A DNA stretch of 64,000 nt from Astrocystis sublimbata (taxonomy: Eukaryota; Ascomycota; Sordariomycetes; Xylariales; Xylariaceae). The notes below the pieces were generated by a model. That model had not been told where the DNA came from and searched no databases. It saw only the letters and a list, made by a program, of their open reading frames with translations. The translations under genes were made by a program, and so were the position numbers. Shown in pieces: positions 34,974 to 50,000 of the stretch (positions are counted from its first letter, which is position 1; each line of letters begins with the position of its first letter). The DNA lies in NCBI GenBank assembly GCA_022453515.1, contig JAJNNY010000026.1, positions 248,001 through 312,000 on the forward strand. The letters are read 5' to 3'.

Positions 34974-36835
34974 CTATAGACGGAAGGAAGCTGCCAGGGA
35001 AGGGTTCAGATTTTGCGCTGACCAGGAAACCCGGCCTCCCTCCTGCTTGCATTGGATCGGAGTTCAGTATCAGCATTTCCATTAAAGGCTATGATCATGC
35101 ATTTTTGACCACACAGAAGCCGAAGATATACCCTCATTGCGTCTGGTTTCTTTACGAATTTGTTTATTGCAATATAGACCCCAGAGTAGTTGATAATACA
35201 AGCCACACGCTTTGAGCTGTGTTAGGCGATATGAATTTTCCTCCATGGACCACGCTTGTCGATCAGTTAGTTCCGTTTCCCGTTTCCCGCGCACAAGTAT
35301 CAAGATCGAGGACATGGTTGTAATTTGTGGAAGATAGGGGTGGTTGGACACATACTTGCATGCTCCTTTGCGTTGTCGTCTAATCCCCCGTGTATTTTAT
35401 TCGCGGTCTTCACTTCCAGATGCGCGTTCGATACACAGGCAGCCTCCAATCACTCCTATTTTGATAGGATGCTGAGTCCTGCATCACGAAAACGCCCGAG
35501 GCCTTTGACAGGACAGGGATGGTGCCGAAAGGATTTGAGGTGCATGTCACATAGTTCCCATTGGGCGGAAGGGGATGGGGGAACGCACAACCACACACCC
35601 AATCCGAACCGCTCGCACCATCTCACCGGTGTCGCATTGGATTCTCTCTATATGCGCCATCCTACCATTCCGTCCCGAACAAGCGCCACAAGCGCCACCA
35701 GGTCCTCGGACCCGGTTGTTCACCCCGTGTTTCTGTCGACGATCCGTGAGGCAGCCAGGGAAGTGTGCCTACCTCTTCAGCTTGATGTGCCTAACGGTTT
35801 CCGTTGAATCCTTGTATAATAACTTTATTTTGTTTGCCGTTGACTGGCGCCTCTCAATAGTCAGAAACCAACTAACCTAGAGAAACAATGCTATTAATAT
35901 GTCAAACTACGTCAAGATTCGAGACCCTGTTTGCGGAACAGACTCGACGTCTATTATTGTCGCCTTTTTGACAGCGAGCTCTTCACAAGGCCCACTCTGA
36001 TAAACACAAAACCTCCTCGATCTCGATCCGATCCGATATACCGTTTTAGTATAGCCGCAGGCTGCCCCAGATTGCTCTAGAAGCCAGCAGAATGTCACGT
36101 CACATTACAGCATTCGAGTTACATCTATATTAGGTGGGTAACTCGGAACTCGGGGGGCCCACTGCAGCCATCAACTGTACGGCAATCATCCTAATCGTCG
36201 CGGGAACGTGGGCTTCGGGCATCGTCCAATGAGAGACTCTGATCACACTTTCGAGATCTACGGATTCGTTGGAAAGATTACTCGACCCGTGGTTTTGGCA
36301 CGGAACCGACTTGCATGCAGGATCACACCCACGGTTAGAGAGACCGAAGTCCTACAGAACTTATCCCTTTTTCATTTCCTTTTTCGTGACGTAGCACTGC
36401 GAATGTGCAGGTGTAGGTTTGCAATCATAGGCACAGCCCTTGGGCATGCCCGGATGGAATGACGAGACGAGACGCGTGGCATTGGGGCCACCAAGACTGT
36501 CGTCCTCAGGGTGGCATCGACCGATGTCTATCGGAGTCAGCAAGTCAGTCATTCGAGGGTCTTCCAAAAATAATCAGGTAACAAGTCGGCCGACGATCTT
36601 TAGGTTGGACATCAAATTGGTAGGTGGTTGGGATTGTTGAATTGATTAGAATGAGCGCAGTGTTTAGATGAAATGCAGAAAGCGCTTCCCCAACCAATAT
36701 TTGACCTTTATACCCTATCGCCATGTAATCCTTTAAGCCGTCATCGGCCAAACTCCCAATGCCAAAAAAAACCTCTATCGTAATAATTGCGCCAAAAACT
36801 TTGTAGACAAAGGGAATAAATTAGACTTTTTTCCA
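34974..36835. other. convergent intergenic stretch, NIPA and bHLH 3' ends
   Basis: About 1.9 kb between two convergent stop codons. Each end will hold a 3'UTR. ORFs of up to 160 codons (35325-35807 +) have random-looking translations. Nothing further is supported. Confidence 0.5.
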
Positions 36836-38045
36836 TCAGGGCAAAGCACCGGGTTCTAAGTACGCGGACCCCTCCGGTGCTCCAGCGCCGCCCTCACATC
36901 GACCGAATAACCAACGTAGTCTCTCCATATTGTCCCGGAGCTCGTCGCGCTCCCCCTCCAGAGCCGCACACTCGCGCTCCAGTGCCTTGATGTGCCTCCT
37001 CGCCATCTCGAGGACCTCGGCCTTGCTGACCCGTCGGTCTCCTGAGTCGAGGTCGCCGCCCTCGTCCCCTTCGGCGCTCTGCATCCTCTCGGGCAGGGCG
37101 CTGAGGAGGCTCTCGAAATGCGCGTTGAGTCTGTTGCGGTACTGCTTCTCGACATTGTTGTGCGTCTCGCGGCTTTTGCGCTCCTCGGCGGACGCGGGTG
37201 GGTTGTGGTGTGTGTTCTTGGATGTGCGGGACGCGCTGCGCAGCTTCGACCTGTTGCTAGCGGACGGTGCGGCCATGCTCTCGGGAGAAAAGGGTGGGTA
37301 GGGGTGCTTTGATGATTTCCGCTGGCGAGAAGAGGAGGAGGAGGAGGCCTTGCCCTTCTTGTGGTGATGATGTCCTAACGTTGGCGACATCTCCGACGGA
37401 CTTGTGACGACTCCCGCCGGTCCTTGACCGTGCGAGTACATGTAGTGGTATGCATCGACGTGGCCGCTCATCCCCGACTCTGGTGTCACCGACTGAGGAA
37501 ATGCCGAGTCGTATGAGCCTTGCCTCGAGGCGATGAACGAGGCGCTGCTAGACGACTCCGGGTTGCCATCCGCCGAGCTGTACTCGTTGGTTGAATAGAC
37601 CTGGCTGCTGTTGGCTCTATAGAGGGCACGTGGGTGGCTCTGGTACCCGGAAAGATTGTCTGCGGTACTACTTGTCGATGTATTGGCAGGATAATACCCT
37701 TGACTGCTGTGGTGACTGTTCGTACCATGTCCCCTCGTCGTATAGAAGGGAGCCTCCGTGGCGAGCGTCGACGGTTGATAATCTGCCGTTGTCATCTATG
37801 CATCTCAGTTAGTTCCTTCGGCCTTTTCGAAAACTTGATGAACTTTTCGTGGTGTTGCGAAGTGCGAGTTTCCTATAGAACCCTTTGCCGACAACGAGCG
37901 CCGTTCTTCGCCTCACGCGAACGAAGCCGCTCATGTTGTACAATCGTAGCTAGTGGGAAGCTGAAGAGTTGAAGGGACGACATACATGAAGTTGTTGGAC
38001 AACAGAATCATCGTATGACCGGTCTATGTGTCCCACGTTCCACAT
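36836..38045 (-). CDS. bHLH transcription factor
   Basis: Nuclear basic helix-loop-helix regulator, 339 residues in two exons: 38045-37986 (20 codons, MWNVGHIDRSYDDSVV...) and 37795-36836. The 190-nt intron has donor GTATGT, branch CTAAC and acceptor GCATAG, phase 0. It ends immediately before an internal ATG that could be mistaken for the start. The upstream exon is in frame, has A at -3 of its ATG and is preceded by an in-frame stop. The basic region and helix 1 are near residues 228-258 (RETHNNVEKQYRNRLNAHFE, with the His/Glu/Arg pattern for E-box contact). An acidic, Gly-rich loop follows, then helix 2 (KAEVLEMARRHIKALE) running into a short coiled coil (about 290-317). The N-terminal 200 residues are Ser/Tyr/His-rich. 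It resembles fungal HLH regulators of development, including the Fus c 3 allergen group; that resemblance is from memory and weak. Confidence 0.88.
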
Positions 38046-41000
38046 CTTGGGTGTTGAGTATTTCGAGACTGGTGTTCAGGTGCGGGAGTAGCCGTTGAAC
38101 CGATATTGAGATGCCAAGGGGCTATGACTGACTTTGTATATTTGTTGGTGTTGCCATTCGAGAAACAGAAAATTATCATGACCATGTCACTTTCAAGTAA
38201 CCATTGCAGGGTTATCCCATCTGGTCTTTAAATAATCCATGGTCAAGCACCGCTGCAGTAGCCACGGCATAGGTGGCCAGGGGATCTGTACGTCCCAGTA
38301 TTCCTTTAAGCCGACCCAGCATCGTTGGTGCAGAGTTAGGCACTGAAACAAGCAGAGTTCAACAAGCCCCAGCAGCGCGTTCTGACCCTGGTATCAGGAT
38401 TTTATGCTATGTGCCGGCATTTTTCAGTCATAAGCATGTTTGTGTTATCTGGATCTTCGAAGACCCTTAGACCGTCCCGCTTACTGGGCCGGCAGGACCA
38501 CCTAAAATTAACTCTCGAACACGGAAGCCGGTAGACTTCACTCTCTGCACGTTGCCGTGGACGACACAAGATCCGTGCTATCTGCAATGGCCGCCAATGT
38601 CCACGTGGATATTGAGCTATCGGATGATTCTACAGGTCAACTGGTAGTATGAAACTGGTTTGGTTCGCTTAGATACTGATCTACTTTGGTAATAGCACCC
38701 TCCGTGGCATTTATGGGGCAGGTCCACGGGCAATGGAGGCTGCAATAGGGCGACGAATGATCTCTCTCGGATAATATCTCGATTCCAGGTTTTGTACGGG
38801 CGATTAGAACCCCTGCTCTGGGCCACCAATATCGACCTCCCACGTAACTGAGCTGTAGCATTGAAGGGGAAGCGCAGGTGAGTGTCGTCTGGGCTCAAAA
38901 CGTGCTTTGGACAGCACTGCCCGGCAGCATGTTTACAGCTCTACCTACTTTGCTACTTTGGCTTGCCACGAGCTACTTGGGAGAGAGTTATGTATATGCA
39001 GGTCTTGAAACTTCCTTCCTGAACCGGGCTCACTGATGCACCTTGTGAAGTTCGGATGGGATTCAGGCCAACGTTGCGGCCAGGTCCCAAACAGTCTAAG
39101 AGGTTCGGCACACTGGCAAGTTGATGATTAGATGTGGAGGGCTATGTACAGTAAGTAGTAGGTCATCACTGAGTTTCGGGATGCCGTGCAACAACAGTAT
39201 GGATACACTCACGTCAACGTCGATTCTGCAGGCCGGTCCGAGGAACCGCCTGAAGCTTCTAAGGTTAGTGTAGTTTTATTCTTCAGACACTCGCAGCTTT
39301 GCCCTCGAAGCGGCCAGTGTAGCCGAGCTCATTCTGGAAGTGGTCTACACTGGCAGGACGCCGGGGTTCTAGGAGGAATCTCGAAGCATCGTAGGTTACA
39401 TTGCATGCGATCAAGGGTCCTTTCCATGGTTGTTGCTTGTTAGGTTATATGTACTATGACCTGTCTGACGGGCAGCTAAATAATCCGCAATCAGGGGTCG
39501 TGCGTAGCGGGGAAGAATCCCACACCAAAAAAAAGTCCACCTAACCTACTTCGCACGCGGAGTATTTTCCTTCGTCTGAGTGGCTGCATTTCAGGATCGG
39601 CCGAACGCCACTTTTCGGTCCCGATAACTACCGTGTATTGTAGGCTTGATGTTAAAACTTCAGAAATCTCATCTATTCATATAATGGCCGTGACTCCTTG
39701 CGCAAGATGACAACCCACAACGAGATCCCTCGCCCTTCTCTGCCAGATTCGGCGGTGGTTGGCATGTCCAAACGGCCGCACTTACACTTCTAGCCAAGTT
39801 TGGGTTGGCATGCGATAGTGTCAGCCCCCTACCCGATCTGGACCCTTCGCTGCTGTTGAAACATGCATGCTGAGGATGCAAGGTTGCTACCCGCGGTATG
39901 AGATTAGTGAAGGGAACCTGGCGAGCCTGGCTACCTGAATCATTGACCGTGGTTTGGCCCCATCTCGATCGAGGACAAATGTAGAAAACCGTTGACGTGC
40001 CACGAAATGGTGTAGTTGAGGGGCTTCTTATTCACCTACCCGTGCGACACACGACGCAGCCCACATATTTCAAAAGCATGCTGTTCGCTGCATCTCGGCT
40101 TCTTCCAGAAACCGCGAGAGAGAGGAGAGAGAGAGAGGAGGCAACAGGGAGGCGCTGTCTTGCCTGCCCGTCTTCCCTCTCCTTCTCGTCCACGTGATTT
40201 TCATGCTATGCCGATCCGTAAGATCCCATGGCGGCTAACGATATTGGCGCCCGCTGCCTCAACCACGGTTTACTCCGTCCAGCTAGCAAGATCCAACCCC
40301 CGAAGTTCAATTCGATCGAATGGCGGGGGAGCCATGAGGAATCCCAGCCAGATTCGCGGCCATCACCCGAGACGACTCGGCAGTCTTGTCTTTTCTGCGG
40401 GTCAGACCTTGGCTATAGAAGCCATATTATACCACATTATACACTTGGAAGCGCCGGCGAATCAATGCCGACGCCAGGGAGAGTCCGCCTGCCGGCTTGA
40501 TTGATGGAGACGGTCTCCTGTCTCACGGGTAGTTGCAGATTATCCCGGCATGCCCAGTAAAACTTCGGCAAGGAGTTGGCGGCAAGAAAATCGCTGCCGG
40601 CTAACGTTGACATGCACGCTTCAACTCCTCAATTCCCGCAGGGAGACGCACTCGCTGTCGAGGGATGTGCAAACAAGTGGCGAGCGCTTCTTGCGACTCT
40701 CACTGAAAGTCAGTTTGCTTGAGAGGTCGGCGGCCCCCAATGTTTGACAAGAACCGCCGATGAGCGCCACGATATGAAACTCCACTCGAAGATGTGCGGT
40801 TTTGGTTGTTGTCCTCGACGATAGCCTTGTCCGCGCCCCCACTTACTCAACCATCTTTTCCCATTGGGCCTCTATGCCACCGTGGCATTCACCACCGTAT
40901 AGAGTGGAAGCCTGCATGTGGCCGCCTCCACGGCCGACAGGAGACAGACGAAGAGCCCAGATACCGTGCATTCGACCCTAAGCTCTCGACTGCCACGAGT

Positions 41001-44000
41001 AGGAGGAGGTACCACTAAAGACCTGAACAATTGAGGTCTGACGTGTCATAGGATTCAATTCTCGCAAGGACCTCTCGTGTACGGGTGTCTTCAATTATAA
41101 GATTGGTGGCTAACGGATTGATAGGCCACCAAGCTACGCGAACAGCCTGGATCGCGCAAGAGGCGCCATGCTAAGCCCTGGGGCCAACACCGGACTGTCT
41201 TGAACCCGTGTCCAAGTGATATTGGGCACCGTCTCGCTTGCCTACATATATGGAACCCTATCGTGTGATTAGGCAGCCCGGTGTTGTCGTCTTCCAGAAC
41301 ACACCTACCTACATAATGCTCCGAAATAAATCTGCATGGGTTCTGATATGCCGGTACCCCTGAATTGAGAAGAACGACAGTGACCAGGGCTCGGATTGAC
41401 GTCGCATCAATCGCGCGCAATAGCACACCTACTGAGGCGGTGTCTCGCTACCAAGATATTGTTACACACTGGCCTCACCGTTGTGAAAAAATGAACACTT
41501 ACAAGACATATCGATCCATGATGGCTTGTCGTGCGACGTCGAACTCACTGTCACAATTGCCGTCTTGAACAACCGGCTTGACACCTTGAGCATTAGCGAC
41601 TCAATGGTACCACCACGACGTCCTACATGGTCACCAACATATCGACCACCATGACACCAAATGCGAGAGGGCCAGTGTGAAAGGGGCTAGCAGTTGTTCG
41701 AGGTTGTCCACGGTTTCACTCCGGCTCAAAGTTTGACAATGATTATATTCTACCTGCGATGTAGGTAAGCAATGCAAGACATATTTAAACGCACGACGAG
41801 TATATAGTACCGACCCTTGTTGTTGGCAGCTTACCATGGCTCATACAAGTTGTCTGAAAGACGATTCCAACTCTATTAATTTCTTGGAAGCATATGTTGA
41901 TACCGAAAGAGTACCTGGTGCCGGCGGGCACTGAGGATTTGGCTCCTATGAGCACACACCGCTATCGGATATTTTCTCAAGCATATATACAATGCACCTG
42001 GCTCGAGCCTTGTTTCTTTGGACAGCTACCAAGGCCCTACCACAATCCTAGGGTAGCGAAACGTTCTTCTAACGATACAACCTAGGCAGAGAACAATGAA
42101 AGCCGGGTTGATGATATTCTCTTGATACTTCTCTTTGAAACATGCATTTATTGTCTCTCGTGGTTACTTACTCTGGGTAAATCCTGATACTGCTCACGAT
42201 ATATCGGGCAGCCAGTTTCACAGACAAGGCCAGCACCATACTGCAGGTTGGCATATCATAATATACACATCTACTCGTGAGCCACCTGGCTATTTTTCAA
42301 CCACCAGGGCAGTTCTCATTGCTAATGGCTTAGCTAATGAAACACCACCAAACCATTTCTCATGCAACTTGGCTTGGATTCCGTGTCATCTGTGATAGAC
42401 TTCACGAGCATACCATGACAATTACGTTTAAATTATGATGGAGAACAATGTAAGTCAGCAAATTATGTGCCCATCGAGGTTGTTGTTGATTTCGTATCCC
42501 AATAGAGATGAGGAACAAGCCAAGTATATTGGGATTGGCGTTGATGTATCATATACCTGCCGAAAATCTTGCATGCCCATGCAATTAACAGCCTTTAATG
42601 CCAGGCAATTGCTATCGTTCAACTGTATAACCCTTTCACCATGCAGCAGCACTCGCACCCATTCGCTTCTACACACCAGACTTCGTCTTACTCGTACACA
42701 CCATCTCGCCTCAATGCCCGGCTATGATTGCAGTCTTCGCTGTATTGAGCTAATTGCTATCTAGCTAGTCAAACAGCTCGGCTTGGGCATAATATTCAAG
42801 TTGGTAGCCTCGAAGCTATAGTTAACATATTCCAGCCCCATCCTGGACCCCCAAATATGGGAGACAGGCCGACCTACTATTCAAATCTGGTCGGATATCA
42901 CATGGAGTTCATATTGGGCTGTCAGAGATAGTCTTTCAGCTAACATCAAGTTGGTCGTCGAGAAGAAGCCTGGCTGACTCAAGGAGAAGCAAGCAGATGT
43001 CCTACTGTACACCCCATCGCGCTTGTATAAGTTCTCACTTGGCACTCTCAACGAACCTTCACTCACGACCCTGACACCGAATGTAAGGTAAACAAGCAGT
43101 ACTCACAGATCTCCATGTACGCAACCGGTTTACTCGTGATTATCCTAGAGTGCACATAGTAAGATCTAAACCGTCCAAATTGTATCACATCACGCCAATA
43201 GAGGATTGCGCCAATGACCGCGTCAAGATGGGCCGAATCGACCTCGTTGTCAAAAGTAAGGTCGAGCAAGCCACGGCATCTCTCCCAACGAGTGTACGCT
43301 GACGAAGCAGATGAATGCGTGCGAGACAAGATGCATGATCAACCTCGAACGACGTCTATCGTAAAACCCGACTGACCGAGCCCAAGAAGCTACAGCAGAC
43401 GGAAATGCGTATCTCTATTCACATGGTGCTCTTTAGGGAGCTTAGATGCCCATAGCTCAAAGGTGTCCGAAATCGAGGTAGGTAAAAAACAACAACACAT
43501 CCGTAGCTCAGGCTGGTCTGAGCATATGCTTGCGAATTCTACCAGAGCAATACAACCACATTCTAACCCCAAGCCTCCCTTCTCTCGTCGCTCCATTGCA
43601 GCCTTCCTAGGAGTCTACGCAGAGCGCTCCCACATCGCGAGGGGAAACTGACACGATGTTAGATTTTTTTATTTTTTTCCCTTTTCGACAGAGAGCACAT
43701 ACTTAGCGTGCCTAGGTAGTCCAGCGGACCATCGCCATCCCTACCTTCGCATACGTTCCAAACCGATCAACGCAAAAGCACAAAGCGCATCTATGACAGC
43801 TCCATGCTAGAACTAGTGCAGATGAATGCGAACTCGATACCCCGCAAAACGGATTGCGTTGCATTCTGTGCCGGAATGCGACCGCCACTTGGGAGCGCGC
43901 GAGGCGACTTCCGGCAGCGACCCGTGCCATTGACGAATCACCGACGCTGTGGCGTGCTGGAAATCTGCATGCGAGGCTGGGTGTTTGAAACAGGGGCGGG

Positions 44001-47000
44001 TCGCGGATTGCTTTTCACATGGCCTCCCATTGGACGACAAGTCCGGTGATCTATCGAGTTCAGGACGGGCTGGGTGGTGTGGCATGCGTGTGCGGACGGC
44101 AACACCCGCCCCGACAGCCCTCGTTGACCACGTAAACGCACAGTATATCTCGTGTGTGCCGGCAGCGAGAGACCGACAGGCCTACCTGCGCGTGTTTTGG
44201 TGTGCAAAGAGTGGCGTCCCTCCAGTCCCGACGGTCCCCGGACGGGACCTGGATGGGGACAACACATAAGAGATGACATATCCGACAGAGACAACGCTTT
44301 TAGCCGAGTTGTCGCTTCTCCCCGAGCCAAGCACAGGCAGACTACTCGTAAGCATTCGCCGAGGGCACGTGCGGGTAGCAGCCCACGACAGACGCGTCCA
44401 CTGTTTTGAGGTGATATCGATGCCTTTTATACCTTATAAGTCGACTTTTATCATACTGGCAAGACAGTATGACACGTACTAGTCCGTTGATCAACCTGGG
44501 GTACCCAAGCGAGTCTCCGGGTGCCTGTCCGGGCTGGCTTTTGCTCACCGCTCGCCTCGTCTGCTATGGGTGGCGCAACTCATAACTGAAAATAGTCAAG
44601 TTGCCATGCACTCAATCGGGACGCATCTCCATATCCCGTGGCATACCTTTGATCTCGGAGTCAAGGTCGGAGGGAGGGTCGCATGGATGCGAATCATAAA
44701 TAGGCCCGTGCCCATATATGTGATTGACCATCAACAAACACGGCTTGCCCTCGGTCTATGGTATTTAATCGCCAAGTTCAGGATGTCTTGTCTTCGTGTG
44801 TCTCGACAGCCACGATCATCGTTGTTCAAACATACGATAAGAAAAAGAGGGCGGAAGCTGGTGATTGAGCCGCGACAATGTCTCGCCATCAGCAAGCCGT
44901 CGAAGGGCCGAGGCTGAGCGAGAAGTCTGCTTGAACCACTCACCATGTACAGTCAGTGCCGAGGTGCCTAGATGCCTAGGTGAAGGAATCATACCCATTG
45001 CTTAACATCAGGGCCCCCCTGACCGCAACAACCAACAGCCACCCGACAGGTTGGAAGCGGTTTTAGTGTTTTTTAGCCTTTTGCCAACCGAATGACACAT
45101 TCACAAGCCATAGCCTGCTTCTGGAAATCCTCCACTGCAGGCCGAGGGCAAGTCGTGTCGACGCCTGCCACGGTGTCAGGATTCAGGAACCATGTCCTCG
45201 TTCCTCTGACGGACGGCCTGGTATGTTTCATATGGACCATTCCAGCGAAGTCGCCCCCAATTCTGCCATCGCTCTAAGCCCAGTACGCCACAGAGCCACG
45301 TTCTCACCACGTTTTGGGCCATCGAATGATACCTGTCATTTGGACTAAATTGTTTCATCAAGAAATCGTGGTCGGCAGGGGATAAGATGAGATGATCAGC
45401 ATCTACCCTTAGCACCAGTACACTAATCGCAGACGGAATAGGGAGTAGGCCGTTCCGCGAGCTTACTACCTAGCAAGGGCCTGCGAGCCTGTGCCCCTTG
45501 CGCGAAATGAGATTCACTTAGGAGGAATTGAAATTGTAGGTAAGTATTTGGACTGGCAACGATATTGTGCCAGCCAGCTGGGGAATTGATATGTTGTGAG
45601 CACTGTGTATGTTAGGGCGATGATCACCTGTCAAAGGCATAGCGTGCACTGTGAAACACCGACCTCCTGGGAATTCCCCAGAGTCTTTTGGACAACTTGT
45701 CACTGTTTTGATTCATCGCCAGGGTATGGTGAGCATTGACCAGGACTTACGTATCCCCTCTCAGATACCACGCACCACGGTAAAGATGGTAGAGGAGAGT
45801 CATCATGACAGCATGATGACAATAGAATTCAAAATGACCCATTAATGCACGGAGATGCCGCTTCCACGAGAATAGGCATTGTCGATCATAACTTGGGATT
45901 ATCGAAGACTAACAAATCTCCCGATGTTCGACCTACTGACATACTCATCCATTCCTCTACGATGGATAACAAGCAGTTACCCCGCCTCATTTGTCAATTA
46001 GGAAGGTTAGAAACGAGGCGCTGTGTGATTGGTGATAGGGGTGCTCCGACCGAAGGCCCGACTTGATCGTGTTGGGTACAGTACCCTACTCAACTATGGC
46101 TTTTGCTAAACAAGGCTTATCTTGGAGGCTAATTCACAGCGACATGCACGTATAGGTCAAGCAATATGTACGCGAGACTGCTGTTGGTGCGGGAGTCGAT
46201 ATCGAAATATAGAACCCGATATCGATAGTGGTCGGGTTAGGACTAGGTGGGTAAAACACACTTACTCGTATTCACTGCTATTTTGCCCAAGTGGTACTGT
46301 ATGTTGGTCTGCCTAGTAGTCGCCTTTTCCCACGTACCGACTGCGCAACATGCCGACGCCAGCGGTGTTTTTAGCTCATCATCTTCGAAGAACCACCTTG
46401 CCATTGCGGGAGCATCTAGCGAGAGACCCCGTCTGTTCTACAACGCTAGCCGTACCAAAGGTAAAAAAACACATCAAATTTTCACGAACGAGCAGCAGGT
46501 GTAAGAAAGAGAAGGGAATAAAGGAAACAAAGAAAGGCAGTGTAGACGACACAAGACAGTAGGTATAGCCAGCTGAACATGTTTTGCTTCTTCGAAACGC
46601 GTCTATTGTAGCCACTACTGTGGAAGAATCCACGGCGTGATTGGTTATCATCAAGTCGAGTGTAGACTCTGACTGGGGACTCCCAGTTGTGAAAGAATCG
46701 CTAGCACCTGATGTGAGGGGAAAAAGTGGTGACAATATGGAGCCAGATAGGATTTGCACTAGGTTCGCAGATTTTAGGTCTCGTCAGGCTTACCAACTGA
46801 ACTGGCAGGGAATCCATTTTGCTGCATTTCCAAAATACGAAAAGGCGTTTCGTTGCGTGCTCGGTTCTTCCCTTGGTGAGCTCATGTATGTGTTATGTAC
46901 CTATGGAGTAGGCACTGCCCATGCGATGCCCGTATTGATTTCTTCCATCCTTGCGATTGGTTGAAGTTTACGCTGAGAGTAGCCTTATTCGGTGCTTCTA

Positions 47001-50000
47001 ATCGAGTTACTCTCAATGTGCAGAGAGGTAGGCGAGGTAGGTCTACCGTTATGGCATCGGACATGCGTTAGTAAATTTCTGCATACATTAGTCTCCTTTT
47101 GTTCTCAATGTCGCCGTGCTCGCCATGTACGATCAACGGTGCACCGTAGGAACGGCATCTTGCTAGCTTCGTAGCTCGAAGCCATAACGGGGCTGGTGAG
47201 TGACGGTCCCATTGGGGATGAAGTATATTCGCGCACCTACCACATAGATCTCCTGACTTCTGCCTGACATGGGCACAATACGGTGCTGCCAGCCTTGACC
47301 GCCGACGCGGTCTGTGCCTGTGCCTTGTTCCTGCATATTGCAGAGCAATATCGGGGCCGGATCTTGCGGCGCGTGCTACGAATGCAGGACGGCAGCCTCC
47401 CAAGTTCCAAGGTTGGTTGGCCGCAATGCGATTTTTGCCCGCCTGCTGGCTGGGTTATTATGGGACTAAATGGTTATAACGCTGAAGGGCCCGGGGGTGA
47501 TCGCTGATTCCTGCATTAACACACCATGCTATGGCTATGGCGATTAACGACGATAGACGATGAGATATTTTAGGCCGGCTGCAGCTCAGGAAGTGTGGCC
47601 TTATTCGTCCCGATATGATGGTACGTCGGCTGCTATCTTCCCAAATTAAGTACATTAACTGATCCAACTGCTGTACCGTATTTGCTCACTTTGCATGGTG
47701 GATGGGTGACCTAGTCGTCCAGGTTGGTAGTTGCTCTTATGTACCGGGATTCTGCTTGAATCTAAAATTGGAATATGTGCACTAACTTGCAACCTATCCT
47801 TACACGTTGACTGGAGCAACTCCAATCCAGCCATCGCGTCATGACGCCAAGTGTCCCGCCACGGCGTCACCGCTTGAGCACGGAACAGAGCCGAGGGCCC
47901 GATAACACACTAAGGTAGGGAATGAGGTTGAGAGACTGGTGTAGTAGAGCCAAAGAGCCGAGTGGGATTAAGTTCGAGAAAGGAAGAAAAAAACGAGAGC
48001 ACAGCTGGCGAGCTGGGGGCCTTGAGGCGGGCATGGCATCAGACCTATACCTCGGCGTACCTTAGTGTGCATACAGGTCGTGTAAGAAGAGCCTGAAAAC
48101 GCCTCAAATGCTACTAAGTAACCGAAAGCATAGAACCTGTGCTTGCAGTGTTCTAGACCACCAGAGATGATGCTTCTGGACTGGCAGGTATTGCATCACG
48201 GTTGCCTATCTGGAAGTACTGCTGGTAGATATCTCTGCAGAGGGATATTCAACTGCCAAATCAAGTAATAGAGTCAATATTGCCAACTGTTCAGGAGCAA
48301 GAAATATTGGTAAGACGGGATAACGTATCTGGCCTTACCAGTAGCTAAAGTCAGAGTACCATCGTCGGGTCGGCATGGCGACCCGACGGAGCTACTTCTT
48401 GGCTTCTTCCATATGAGAGGCCGGATGGGGAACACGAGTTCGTAACTAGTAGTAGTTTGGTGGTAGGAGCTTCGCAGCACAGAGCAGGTGGTTGCGCGAC
48501 CGGCAAGACAATACCCATCCTACATCCCCAAGCAGCCAGACGGACTACAGACTACAGGCGAGACAGGTTAGGTAGGTGACTAAAAAACCCGACTGTCCCT
48601 TCTAGAAGTCAAGTGAAACATTCTACGTGCCGTGCTACTACTAGACCTACCGTCTTAGAGAGTTGACTAAGTTGACTAAGACACATGCAGAACGCTGGCC
48701 ATGACCACTCCATGATCTTTCGTGCTAGGTAGAAAACCGAGTAGTATTCATACTACGACTGCAGCTCCTACCTGACCGCAGTAGTGGAATGGAGTAGCCA
48801 AAATCCTACCTTACCTCACATCCTGCTCACAGTACGAGTATCCGTACTTACTCGCTTACTTACACATACATATCTAGTACGAGTACTGTATTCGTATACT
48901 TGTACGATGCCCACACAGTGGACGACAACACCAGCAGCTACTGCGTGTGCTCGTACATGAAACCACACTTGCACTTACATGCGGTATCGCGGGCCATCGT
49001 GAGCAGCGTGTACTAGCCCTTTTTCGAAAGAAAGAAGAGGAAGAACCTTTGCGTCTGCATTCTGTCCTGCGAGTCCTGCGAGTCCTCTCGCCTGTCACGC
49101 CTGTGCCAGGAACGGATCATGCAGGTCCCGGGTTCCCAAGTCGGCGACGTCCTGCGGGTCAGCCCTAGCGCAGTTGCGATATGCAGTTATTGGTAGGTGA
49201 GGCTTGTCCTCTGCCGAATTCAATTGCCTCAGTCCGTGACAAGCATATTTTCGGGATTATCACGACGCCAGTGCCTATGCCCGGTAAGCTACATCTGCAG
49301 TGTATGATGTAGTGTCCCCAGGCTCATCAGGTAGTCTGTGCTCCAGACTGTGTGTGCACAGGTGGGTGGATGGTTGAGCAATGAGCGCTTGGCCAGCTAT
49401 ATGTGTCCAGGGGTTAGGAGACATGGGCAAATCGACATATATCGACAGGCTCCCTCGCCTTCCTGCATGACAATACCTATACTAAGCCTACTCGTAGCTG
49501 ACGTTGTTCCCCTTGGACAAGAGAAAAGCGGCCGTCGACTCTCGAGTCGCCTATACGAGCTCCACATCCGCGAGATCGACGGCAGTCCGCGTCAGCGGTC
49601 ACTGCAGATGGCGTAGAGACGGCTCCTGGCTAGCAGAGCTAGCTGGTACCGGCGGGCAGGTCAGTTACAACGTAAGGAAGTATGTTGCACCGTGTGCGAG
49701 TAGCGATAGCGGATTCCGAACCCAAGACGACAACTGAAAGTCGGGACAGAAGTCAGGGGAACCCAAGTCGAGTTGCCATCCGTCAGTTGGTTGGCTTGGT
49801 TAGTAACTAACTTACAGTAGTGCTCAGGTGTCGCACGAGCCAAGCCAACATCATCCTCTGTCATCTGTCAGCCTTTGCCAACTCCCATGCCATCGTCTGA
49901 GATGTCGGCGACGAGCGGCGGCGGGTTTGGTCGACAGAGTTGCGATGGCAGCGGCGGTTTGACACCTTGGCTAACTAAAGAGGTGAGTTTCAGAATGCTG

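Noticed and set aside
37986..38013. Nine-codon upstream ORF whose stop overlaps the bHLH ATG at 37795
   Set aside because: An ATG 32 bases further upstream (38045) opens the main frame through the same exon, so this ATG is internal and out of frame rather than a leader ORF.
40016..40504. 162-codon plus-strand ORF with overlapping 90-codon ORF
   Set aside because: The frame starts around the GA repeat, translations look random, and there is no domain.
43813..44409. GC-richer patch with ORFs in several frames on both strands
   Set aside because: Open frames follow from GC content; no conserved motif, and multiple frames are equally open.
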